A DNA stretch of 61,209 nt from DAOQAU01 sp964640325 (GTDB lineage: Bacteria; Cyanobacteriota; Vampirovibrionia; Gastranaerophilales; Gastranaerophilaceae). This document shows positions 51,189-59,157 of this stretch, one piece after another. The translations under genes were made by a program, and so were the position numbers. A model generated the notes under the pieces. The model was not told the DNA's origin. It made no database searches and was given only the letters and a program-made list of their open reading frames with translations. Location: positions 1-61,209 of the forward strand of contig CAZXID010000010.1 of assembly GCA_964640325.1 (NCBI GenBank), in the 5' to 3' direction. The first letter of the stretch is position 1. Each line of letters begins with the position of its first letter.

Positions 51189-51521
51189 ATGATAAATACA
51201 AATTTTTATGTTTATTCAAATTATAATTGTTATAAAGCTCCTTCTTTTAAGGGTGCGCCGGATAAGCTTGCTCAAAAACTGCTGAAAGCTACAAATACTG
51301 AGCTTAGAAAATTCCCTGTAACCTTTGAAGAAGCTTCTGCACTATACGAAAAAATGGGATTTGAAATCACAAAAAAAGGCGGCTCTCATGCAGTTGTGAC
51401 ATTATTTGATACGGACTTATCTTTTCCGCTTTTAATACCACATCACGGAGAGAAAAAAATTAATCCTCTAGATGTAAAAAGATTAAAGGATATGGTTTTG
51501 ATTTATTATAAAAATGATTAA
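51189..51521 (+). CDS. HicA-fold protein with N-terminal PSFKG motif, no HicB
   Basis: 110 residues. After a Tyr/Asn-rich start, PSFKG is at 18-22. Residues about 40-107 match the HicA/YcfA double-stranded-RNA-binding fold: ALYEKMGFEITKKGGSHAVV with the catalytic His in GGSH, then a second strand with PHHG and LKDMV. HicA toxins are mRNA interferases normally paired with HicB, but neither neighbour is HicB. The N-terminal extension with the shared motif is not part of typical HicA (about 60-85 residues). RBS AAGG. The stop overlaps convergent valS by 4 nt. Confidence 0.78.
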   Translation: MINTNFYVYSNYNCYKAPSFKGAPDKLAQKLLKATNTELRKFPVTFEEASALYEKMGFEITKKGGSHAVVTLFDTDLSFPLLIPHHGEKKINPLDVKRLKDMVLIYYKND

Positions 51522-54169
51522 TCTTTTAAAGAAACAATTAATTTTTCAATAATTTCTTGCTGAAGCGATATTTCATCAACTTTTGTTTTTGTTTCTTCAA
51601 CGACTTCTTTTGGCGCATTGTCGACAAAGTTTTTGTTATTTAAACGGCCCTCAAGTGCTTTTTTCTCAGTTAGAAGTTTTTCCAATCTTTTTTGCTGACG
51701 GGTAATTTCGGCCTTTAAATCGATCAAATCCGCAAGCGGGATTATAATTTTTGAAGCACTTACGACTGCTGTTGCCGATTTTTTGGGCAAAGTTTGTTTT
51801 TCATCTGCAAATGTAATTTCTTCAACTCGCGCGAGTCTTTTTATGTAAGCTAAAACTGCTTCAAAAATAGGTTTTTCGCTTTTTTCCGGGCGAATTTCAA
51901 TGTTAACTTTAACAGAAGGTGAAATATTAAAACTTTGTCTTACGTTTCTGATGGCTTTAATTGTTTCAAAAACAAGTTCCATTTCTGTTGCTTCTTGCGG
52001 GAATTCAAAATTTTTATTATATGTTGGGAAATCGGCAAGCATAATTGCTTTAGATTCCTTGTTTGGTATAAGTGAATAAACTTTTTCAGTTATGTGCGGC
52101 ATTATCGGATGAAGCAACCTTAAAGACATATCAAGCACATATCTTAAAATTCTTTGAGTATTGAGTTTTAAGGCATCATCACCAATTTGTATTTTTGCGA
52201 TTTCGACGTACCAGTCACAGTAAGAATTCCAGAAAAAATCGTATAAAAGGTGTGAAACTTCGCCGATACGGTAATTCTTTATGTTATCATTAACTTCTTT
52301 TGAAACTGAGTTTAATTTGTCCAAAATCCATTTGTCGGCAATTGTTAAATTATCAAAATTAATATTTTTATCATCAACGCCTTCCAGATTCATAAGTACA
52401 AAACGTGATGCGTTCCAAATTTTGTTTGCAAAATTTCTGCCGTATTCAAAGCGTTCGTCGCTGACTTTAATATCCTGTCCGCCGTAGGTACAAAGCGAAG
52501 TGAGGGTGAATCTGAGCGCATCACAGCCATATTTGTCGATAATTTCAACCGGATCAATGGTGTTTCCTTTTGATTTGGACATTTTTTGTCCATTTTCGTC
52601 TCTTATAAGCCCATGGATATAGACATCTGCAAAAGGAGCTTTGCCTGTAAATTCAAGCCCCATTGTAATCATTCTTGCTACCCAGAAGAAAATTATGTCA
52701 AAGCCTGTAACTAAAACGCTTGTTGGGTAAAACTTTTTAAAATCTTCGCTTTCTGTATTGGGAAAGCCCATTGTGGAAAACGGCCAAAGCCCGGATGAAA
52801 ACCAGGTATCAAGCACGTCTGAATCCTGAGTGTAATTTTTCGAGTCCGGATTTTCTTTTGCGACTACCATTTCACCTGTTTGATTGTGATAGTACGCCGG
52901 AATCTGGTGTCCCCACCAGAGTTGGCGAGAAATACACCAATCACGGATATTTTCCATCCAACCAAGATAATTTTTTTCCCAGCGTTCGGGCACAAATTTT
53001 ATTCTGCCGTCTTTAACGGCGGTAATAGCTTCTTTGGCTAGTGGTTCCATCTTTACAAACCATTGTTCTGATAAAAGCGGCTCTATTGTTGTATGGCAGC
53101 GTTGGCATTTGCCTACGTTGTGCTGATGGTCCCTTGTTTTAATCAGTGAGTTGTTTAGACTAAGCCATCCGATTGTTTTTTCACGCGCTTCATATCTGTC
53201 TAGCCCTTGCATTTCAAGCGGAACTTCAGGGCAAGCTTTCATTTTGCCTTCTTCGTCTATTACCCAAAGTGGTTTAAGATTATGGCGCTTGCCTATTTCA
53301 TAGTCGTTTGGATCGTGTGCGGGAGTAATTTTTAGTGCACCGGTTCCGAAGCTTTTATCAACGTATTCGTCTGCAATAATTGGAATTTGTCTTCCGGTTA
53401 AAGGCAGGCAAACGGTTTTTCCTATCAAATCTTTGTATTTAAAGTCATTTGGGTTAACTGCAACGGCAACATCACCAAACATTGTTTCAGGGCGGGTTGT
53501 AGCAATTACAATTGCGCCTGCCTCGTCTTTCAGGGGGTATGAAATTTCCCATAAGTGCCCGTTTTCTGTTTCGTATTCGGTTTCAATATCAGAAATTGCA
53601 CTTTGGCACCGCGGGCACCAGTTTACTATATATGCACCTTTATAGATTAATTCTTTTTCGTATAATTTTATGAAAACTTCTTTTACGGCTTCAGAACAGC
53701 CTTCATCCAGAGTAAAACGTTCTCTGGATCTGTCAAAAGATGCGCCCAGTCTTTTAAACTGGTTTAAAATAGCAGATTTATGTTCATTTGCCCATTTCCA
53801 AGTGATTTCAAGAAATTTTTCTCTGCCCAATTTGTGCCTGTCTTTAGAGCCATTTTGTCCTTCGCGTAAGTTTTTTTCAACAACGTTTTGGGTCGCAATA
53901 CCTGCATGATCGGTGCCCGGAAGCCAAAGAGCCTCATAGCCCGACATTCTGTGATAACGGATTAAAATATCCTGCAGTGTCCCGTCAAGAGCGTGCCCCA
54001 TATGAAGTACGCCGGTAACATTAGGAGGCGGGATAACTATTGAATAAGGAGGTTTTTTGCTCAGGGCGTTTGCTTTAAAGCAATTATTATCTTCCCAAAA
54101 TTTATAAATTTCTTCTTCGGTATTTTTTGCATCGTAGACGGTAGGTAAGTTGTCTAATATCGTTGTCAT
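51518..54169 (-). CDS. valS: Valyl-tRNA synthetase
   Basis: Class Ia aminoacyl-tRNA synthetase, 883 residues, normal length. The HIGH-equivalent HMGH is at 56-59 in PPPNVTGVLHMGHALDG, KMSKS is near 525 (GQKMSKSKGNTID), the editing domain contains the TTRPET block, and the C-terminal coiled coil (about 810-883) is typical of ValS. RBS AAGGAT. It is transcribed away from the radical SAM gene with an inverted heptamer repeat between. Confidence 0.97.
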   Translation of the reverse strand: MTTILDNLPTVYDAKNTEEEIYKFWEDNNCFKANALSKKPPYSIVIPPPNVTGVLHMGHALDGTLQDILIRYHRMSGYEALWLPGTDHAGIATQNVVEKNLREGQNGSKDRHKLGREKFLEITWKWANEHKSAILNQFKRLGASFDRSRERFTLDEGCSEAVKEVFIKLYEKELIYKGAYIVNWCPRCQSAISDIETEYETENGHLWEISYPLKDEAGAIVIATTRPETMFGDVAVAVNPNDFKYKDLIGKTVCLPLTGRQIPIIADEYVDKSFGTGALKITPAHDPNDYEIGKRHNLKPLWVIDEEGKMKACPEVPLEMQGLDRYEAREKTIGWLSLNNSLIKTRDHQHNVGKCQRCHTTIEPLLSEQWFVKMEPLAKEAITAVKDGRIKFVPERWEKNYLGWMENIRDWCISRQLWWGHQIPAYYHNQTGEMVVAKENPDSKNYTQDSDVLDTWFSSGLWPFSTMGFPNTESEDFKKFYPTSVLVTGFDIIFFWVARMITMGLEFTGKAPFADVYIHGLIRDENGQKMSKSKGNTIDPVEIIDKYGCDALRFTLTSLCTYGGQDIKVSDERFEYGRNFANKIWNASRFVLMNLEGVDDKNINFDNLTIADKWILDKLNSVSKEVNDNIKNYRIGEVSHLLYDFFWNSYCDWYVEIAKIQIGDDALKLNTQRILRYVLDMSLRLLHPIMPHITEKVYSLIPNKESKAIMLADFPTYNKNFEFPQEATEMELVFETIKAIRNVRQSFNISPSVKVNIEIRPEKSEKPIFEAVLAYIKRLARVEEITFADEKQTLPKKSATAVVSASKIIIPLADLIDLKAEITRQQKRLEKLLTEKKALEGRLNNKNFVDNAPKEVVEETKTKVDEISLQQEIIEKLIVSLKD

Positions 54170-54190
54170 TTTGTATCCTTTTATGAAAGT

Positions 54191-54254
54191 TAATAGTAAA
54201 CAGTAAATAGTAAATGGATTTTTCTATTCACTATTTACTATTTCCTATTAACTA
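54191..54254. repeat. Inverted agtaaat heptamer repeat in the valS upstream gap
   Basis: The left arm (taatagtaaacagtaaatag) and the right arm (ctatttactatttcctatta) pair into a long A+T-rich hairpin around a short T-rich loop. The unit is the same heptamer as at 15005-15018 and 17717-17744. It lies in the divergent promoter region of valS and the radical SAM gene. Confidence 0.8.
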
Positions 54255-54331
54255 TTTTTATCACAAAAAAAGAAACAAAAAAATATTTACTTTCTATTGA
54301 CTGAAAAATCTGTTAAAAGTAATCTGTAAGT

Positions 54332-55855
54332 ATGGAAAAGAAAAAGATAATGCTCATATATCCCCCTTCTCCTGTTATGAACAGGGAAGACAGGTGCCAG
54401 CAGCCCACAAAGGATTTGTTGGTAATTCCGCCCCTACCGCCCATGGATTTGATGTATATGGCAGCAGTTGCAGAAAGCGTCGGGTTGGAAGCTAAAATTG
54501 TTGATTTTAGCTTAGAATTAGACGCAAAGATGCAAAGAGGCAAAGATGCAAAAAGTGTCATTGCGAGGCGAAGCCAACGCAATCCAAAAAACCATTCAGC
54601 CATTCAGCCATTCAGCTTTTCAGCCAATGACACCACTCACTGTTCAAGGTTCACAGCTCACTTAAATGATTTTAAACCTGATTATCTTGTTGTAAATGTC
54701 GCTTCAACTACTCTTGAAAACGATTTGTCCGCAATCACAAAAGCAAAAGAAATTTTACCCAATCTTATTACTATAGCAAAAGGCGCACACTTTTTAACCG
54801 AAAATACTGACATTTTATACAAATATAAAGCCCTCGATATTATAATAGTCGGCGAAGCTGAAGAAACTTTAAAAGAAATCCTTGAGAAAAAATCATTAGC
54901 CGAAATTAAAGGAATTTGTTATCGCGACGGAGTGGCTGCAAAATACACCGGCAAAAGACCTTTTATAAAAAGCTTGGACGAAATTCCTTTTCCTGCGAGA
55001 CATTTGGTGGATAATAACCTTTTTAAACGCCCTGATAACGGCAAAGTCCAGGCAATAATAAAAGTTTCAAGAGGCTGTCCTCATCACTGTTTTTTCTGCC
55101 TTGCGACCCCTGTTTCAGGCTCAAAAGTCCGCTTAAGAAGCTTTGAAAATATTTTAGCGGAAATCAAAGAATGTGTTGAAAAATACGGAATTACAAATTT
55201 TCTTTTTTGGTCGGACATTTTTAACTTTGATCGCGAGTGGACAATGGGACTTTGTGGTGCAATTATTGAAAGCGGGCTTAAAATAACTTGGTCATCAAAT
55301 ACAAGAGCAGATACGGCTGATGATGAAATGGCTGAATTAATGTATCAATCCGGATGCAGGCTCGTGAGTATAGGGGTTGAAAGCGGTTCACAATTTATTC
55401 TTGATAAAATCGGCAAAAAGGTTACTATTGACCAAATCAGAGATACCGTTAAAATTTTTAAAAGAGCGGGCATAAAAACCTATAACTACTTTGTAATAGG
55501 GCTTCCGTGGGATGATGAGGATTCGATTGAACAGACAATAAATTTTGCAGTTGAGTTGGATAGCGATTTTGTAAGTTTTTATACGGCGACTCCGCTTCCC
55601 GGAACAAGGTTTTTCAGGTATTCAAAAGAACATAATCTTCTTGAAAAACAAAATTCTTGGCAAAATGCTTATTATGAACCTGTGGTTAAAACTCATTGCT
55701 TGAGTAAAGAAAGAGTTATGGAACTTCATAAACAGGCGGTTAAAAGGTTTTATCTTCGTCCTATGTATATTTTGCGCTCAATTATAAATATCCGTTCATT
55801 TGCGGAAGTTAAAAATTATTTTTTGGCAGGACTGGGGCTTTTGCTGAGGAGATAA
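54332..55855 (+). CDS. B12-binding-type radical SAM protein
   Basis: 507 residues. The N-terminal Rossmann-like cobalamin-binding-type domain starts KKIMLIYPPSPVMNR, and its second half is ANVAST-like (YLVVNVASTTLENDL), interrupted by a repeat-derived insertion. The radical SAM cluster motif is in VSRGCPHHCFFC (C-x3-C-x2-C), followed by the barrel (FLFWSDIF, RADTADDEM, GVESGSQFILD). This is the large B12-binding radical SAM group (methylation or tailoring); the substrate is unknown. Residues about 64-110 come from a 141-nt composite of four repeat families. The true start may be weakly defined; no strong RBS. Confidence 0.86.
   Translation: MEKKKIMLIYPPSPVMNREDRCQQPTKDLLVIPPLPPMDLMYMAAVAESVGLEAKIVDFSLELDAKMQRGKDAKSVIARRSQRNPKNHSAIQPFSFSANDTTHCSRFTAHLNDFKPDYLVVNVASTTLENDLSAITKAKEILPNLITIAKGAHFLTENTDILYKYKALDIIIVGEAEETLKEILEKKSLAEIKGICYRDGVAAKYTGKRPFIKSLDEIPFPARHLVDNNLFKRPDNGKVQAIIKVSRGCPHHCFFCLATPVSGSKVRLRSFENILAEIKECVEKYGITNFLFWSDIFNFDREWTMGLCGAIIESGLKITWSSNTRADTADDEMAELMYQSGCRLVSIGVESGSQFILDKIGKKVTIDQIRDTVKIFKRAGIKTYNYFVIGLPWDDEDSIEQTINFAVELDSDFVSFYTATPLPGTRFFRYSKEHNLLEKQNSWQNAYYEPVVKTHCLSKERVMELHKQAVKRFYLRPMYILRSIINIRSFAEVKNYFLAGLGLLLRR
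54521..54661. repeat. Composite of four short repeats inside the radical SAM gene
   Basis: In order: octamer array gcaaagat/gcaaagag (54524-54554); the gtcattgcgaggcgaagcc ... gcaatccaaaaaac element (54557-54592); three perfect cattcagc octamers (54593-54616); and a degenerate AGYTCAC heptamer array ending ttcacagctcac (to 54661). The total is 141 nt, exactly 47 codons, without a stop. The second element matches an intergenic copy at 60413-60456. Confidence 0.85.
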
Positions 55856-55856
55856 T

Positions 55857-56720
55857 TTACCGACTAAAAGTTTCAAAAGCGTTGTAGGAACTTCTAACCA
55901 GCGGCCCTATTTGATAATTTTTAATTCCTATTTTTTTAGCTAACTCTTTTAATTGTTCAAATTCTTCAAGCGTATAGTATTTTTCTACCTCTAAATGCTC
56001 CTTAGAAGGTGAAATATACTGTCCTATGGTTAAAATATCAAGATTAATCTCTTTTAAATCCCTCAAAACCTGTTCGATTTCTTCAAAAGTTTCGCCCAAT
56101 CCCACCATTAATCCTGTTTTTATCGGGATATCTGAATTTTCTTTTACATATTTAAGTGCATCCAGTGACTTTTGATAATCAGCCTGCGGGCGGGCTATAT
56201 TGTACAATCTCGGCACGGTTTCAATATTGTGGTTGAAAACATCTACATTGCTTTTAATTATTGTATCAAGGGCGTTTGTATCGCCTTTAAAATCGGGAGT
56301 TAAAATTTCTATTTTAGGTGAATAGGTTAATAGGTGAATAGGTGAACAGTTAGACTTAATTTCTTTTATACATTCAACAAAATGTTCTGCTCCGCCGTCG
56401 GACAGGTCATCACGTGTTACGGAGGTTATTACTACATAATTTAAGTCTAATTCTTTTACCGCTTTTGCGATGTTTTTGGGTTCGTTTTTATCTAAAGGTA
56501 AAGGTTTTTGACATGAAATATTGCAAAAGCGGCAGTTTCTTGTACAGACATTTCCCATAATCAAAAAAGTTGCGGTATTTTTTTGATAGCATTCGTTTTT
56601 ATTCGGGCATCTTGCAGACTCACAGACCGTATTAAGACAACATTCTTTTAAAATTTTTCTTACTTTTTTTGTCTTGTCGGTATCAATTATCGGACGCTTT
56701 AAATAATTAGGTAATCTCAA
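55857..56720 (-). CDS. lipA: Lipoyl synthase
   Basis: Radical SAM enzyme inserting two sulfurs into octanoyl groups. 287 residues. The auxiliary-cluster motif (CCLNTVCESARCPNKNEC) and radical SAM motif (CTRNCRFCNISC) are complete, as are VTRDDLSDGGAEHF and the C-terminal RSSYNA. The start is TTG with GAGG 7 nt upstream. Residues 125-135 (CSPIHLLTYSP) are encoded by a four-unit octamer array and replace the shorter stretch between the helix and the IEIL-TPDF strand of typical LipA, where E. coli has fewer residues. Catalytic residues are not touched. Confidence 0.96.
   Translation of the reverse strand: MRLPNYLKRPIIDTDKTKKVRKILKECCLNTVCESARCPNKNECYQKNTATFLIMGNVCTRNCRFCNISCQKPLPLDKNEPKNIAKAVKELDLNYVVITSVTRDDLSDGGAEHFVECIKEIKSNCSPIHLLTYSPKIEILTPDFKGDTNALDTIIKSNVDVFNHNIETVPRLYNIARPQADYQKSLDALKYVKENSDIPIKTGLMVGLGETFEEIEQVLRDLKEINLDILTIGQYISPSKEHLEVEKYYTLEEFEQLKELAKKIGIKNYQIGPLVRSSYNAFETFSR
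56316..56347. repeat. Tandem octamer array (4 x 8 bp) inside lipA
   Basis: aggtgaat, aggttaat, aggtgaat, aggtgaac. Four 8-bp units in a coding region; no other copy of this unit is evident in the window. Confidence 0.85.
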
Positions 56721-56737
56721 TGTTAAACCTCATTTAT

Positions 56738-56765
56738 GAGATTCTGAAACAAGTTCAGAATGACG
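56738..56765. repeat. Half copy of the double-hairpin repeat
   Basis: gagattctgaaacaagttca followed by gaatgacg. Its complement, gtcattctgaacttgtttca, matches the first hairpin of copies 3 and 4. It lies between lipA and alr. Confidence 0.75.
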
Positions 56766-56771
56766 TATATT

Positions 56772-57899
56772 TTATCTCGTGTAAACTCTTGGAAGCCTTA
56801 CTTTCAATCTGCAGGTTAATTCGTAATTAATTGTTCCTACAATTTTTGCCCATTCATCAATGGTTAAATTTTCTTCCAAAAGCGTTATTACATCGCCTTC
56901 ATTTGCTTCCACGCCGCTTATGTCAAACATCATCTGATCCATGGTAATGTTTCCGATTTGTTTGATTTTTTGACCGTTAAACAATGCACAAACTTTATTG
57001 GATAGGGCTCTTGGGACACCGTCTGCATAACCTATAGGGACGGTGGCAACTGTTATTTCTTTATCGGCTATAAACGTATGCCCGTAGCTTATCCCCTCAT
57101 TTGTTCCCATTGTATGAATTCTTGAAATTCTGCCCTTGAGTGAAATTATTTGCTTCAAAGTGATAGGTGGAATATGAAATGTGATAGGGAGATCCGGCAT
57201 CAACCCGTAAAGCCCGATTCCGGCTCTTACCATATTAAACTGATAATCAGGGTAAGAAATTATCCCTGCAGTATTTAAAATGTGCAAATCAAGGTCTTTT
57301 GTATCAATAGAAGAAATTATTTTTTCAAATTTTTTAAATTGTTTTTGGCTTTCGTTTTCATCTTCGGCACATGCCAGATGCGAGAAAATTCCTTTCAAAT
57401 CAATAAAATCGCATGATTGAACTTTTTTGATGAATTTTGTAGCATCGACTTGGCCGACTCCGATTCTGTTCATTCCTGTATCGATTTTAATATGGACCTT
57501 AATTTTTTCTCCTGTCCGCTCAAATGCTTGCCTACAGGCGTTAATGTGTTCATCGGAAAATATGGAAATTGTAATATCGTTTTCAACAGCGCTTTCAAAT
57601 GCCCATACCGGAACTGCACCTAAAACTAAAATTTCGCAATTTATTTTGGCATCTCTCAAATTTAAGCCTTCGTCAATTGAAGCCACCCCGAGAACATCAA
57701 CTCCCGATGCAAGCATAGTTGGCGCAACCATCAAGGCTCCGTGGCCATAAGCATCGGCTTTTACTACCGCGAGCAATTTTACGCCGCTTTTTGTAAGTTT
57801 TTTTATCTGCTTAACATTTTGGGCTAAATTTTCAAGATTTATTTCAACCCAGGCATCGCGGTGGACATTTATATAAGATTGTCTTGATGATTTAATCAA
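56772..57899 (-). CDS. alr: Alanine racemase
   Basis: PLP enzyme making D-alanine for peptidoglycan. 375 residues. PLP lysine Lys47 in VVKADAYGHG, the catalytic tyrosine in GISYGHTF, and the C-terminal barrel (NITMDQMMFD) are present. The start is TTG with AGAGG 8 nt upstream; a TATAAT at about 57923 lies at a suitable distance. It precedes lipA on the same strand, separated by a repeat hairpin. Confidence 0.96.
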   Translation of the reverse strand: MIKSSRQSYINVHRDAWVEINLENLAQNVKQIKKLTKSGVKLLAVVKADAYGHGALMVAPTMLASGVDVLGVASIDEGLNLRDAKINCEILVLGAVPVWAFESAVENDITISIFSDEHINACRQAFERTGEKIKVHIKIDTGMNRIGVGQVDATKFIKKVQSCDFIDLKGIFSHLACAEDENESQKQFKKFEKIISSIDTKDLDLHILNTAGIISYPDYQFNMVRAGIGLYGLMPDLPITFHIPPITLKQIISLKGRISRIHTMGTNEGISYGHTFIADKEITVATVPIGYADGVPRALSNKVCALFNGQKIKQIGNITMDQMMFDISGVEANEGDVITLLEENLTIDEWAKIVGTINYELTCRLKVRLPRVYTR

Positions 57900-58029
57900 A
57901 AAATTACCTCTTTTTTTAAATTATAAAACAAAATAGAAATATAATAAAAATCTTGTGGCTTTTTGTTAACATTTAAAACTTAAACCGAAAATGTGCTACA
58001 ATGGCAAGATAAAGATTAGGAGCTTATAT

Positions 58030-59157
58030 ATGAATAGGGAAGATTTGATAATAGGCGTACACGGCCGCAGTGATTTGCAAGGCGGACATTATAATGTCCT
58101 TTCAAGCTTTACAAAAGGTTTGATTGACGGGTTTAACCATATAGGAATTAAGGCATACACGATTCAAGATTGCCAAGAAAAAAAGTTATTTCCGTCTTTA
58201 ACAATAGGGTTTAATGTCGCTGGGTTTGATTACTGGCAAGAATTTTTAAAGCGTAATATCACTAATATAATGTGGAGCGTTGATTCTATTTTTGCGCAAA
58301 ATTATGGTGTAATGAAACAATTTGCTCAGGATCTTAATTTTGTTTTATTTAGCGTTACACCTTGTGATTTTGAGCCCATCAGCGAATATTATCCGTTACT
58401 TAAAAATGCTTATTTGCCTCATGCAACGGATTTGGATATGTGGAAAAAACAAGATGTATCAAAAGATTTTGATATTGTTTTGTTTTCTTCCATAAAAGAT
58501 TACGAACAACAGTTGGCTGAATTGAAAGAATCTGTGGGCGAGCCCGTGTTTAAAATAATGATGGAGATGTATAATATTTCATTAGAAAATCCGAATTTGC
58601 CTTTTTGGGATATTTATAAAATTTTTCAAAAGCATTCCGGATTGTCGCTTTACGCCGATGAATACGCCGCTTTCTTTTCAAGTCTTTCTTATATTATTAT
58701 GAATGTTAAAAAAGTGCAGGCGGTACAAAATTTGTCTGATTTTAATCTTAAAATTTTCGGTGATGGCCCGTGGGAAAAATATATTTCAGGCAAAAATGAG
58801 TATCTTGGGGCTTGTGATGTTTTGGAAAGCATTGATATTATGAACAGAGCAAAAATTGTGCTGCATCCTCATGGAATGCAATTATCATCAGGCGTTCATG
58901 AAAGGATTTTAAATGCGAGCGCTGTCGAAACTTTTGTCTTGTCCTCTGATGCTCTATCTATAAAAAATGAATTCGGAGAAAATTTGGGATATTATAACAA
59001 TGCTACTTTTGAAGATATTGCGGATAAGGCAAATTATTACCTCTTAAATACAAATGAAAGAACTGAAAAAGCAAAAAATTCCAGAAAAATAGTTGCTGAA
59101 CGCTTTACTTGGAAAAACAGGGCACAAGAAATTGTCAGCTTAATTGATTTACAATAG
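58030..59157 (+). CDS. CgeB-like / GT1-type glycosyltransferase
   Basis: 375 residues from the ATG at 58030 with AGGAG 7 nt upstream; the open frame extends 13 codons further without a site. The N-terminal half is divergent (IIGVHGRSDLQGGHYNVLSS, IMWSVDSIF). The C-terminal part (LKIFGDGPWEKYI, MNRAKIVLHPHGMQLSSGVH and ERILNASAVETFVLSSD) matches the CgeB-like C-terminal domain of GT-B glycosyltransferases that modify surface or flagellar/spore glycans. The 3' end overlaps the convergent MFS gene by 23 nt. Confidence 0.78.
   Translation: MNREDLIIGVHGRSDLQGGHYNVLSSFTKGLIDGFNHIGIKAYTIQDCQEKKLFPSLTIGFNVAGFDYWQEFLKRNITNIMWSVDSIFAQNYGVMKQFAQDLNFVLFSVTPCDFEPISEYYPLLKNAYLPHATDLDMWKKQDVSKDFDIVLFSSIKDYEQQLAELKESVGEPVFKIMMEMYNISLENPNLPFWDIYKIFQKHSGLSLYADEYAAFFSSLSYIIMNVKKVQAVQNLSDFNLKIFGDGPWEKYISGKNEYLGACDVLESIDIMNRAKIVLHPHGMQLSSGVHERILNASAVETFVLSSDALSIKNEFGENLGYYNNATFEDIADKANYYLLNTNERTEKAKNSRKIVAERFTWKNRAQEIVSLIDLQ

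Noticed and set aside
51189..51521. HicAB toxin-antitoxin pair
   Set aside because: Only the HicA fold is present. Neighbours are a small amphipathic protein gene and valS, neither HicB-like.
54524..54661. CRISPR array considered because of tandem repeats
   Set aside because: Units are 7-8 bp without spacers and are translated; no cas genes in the window.
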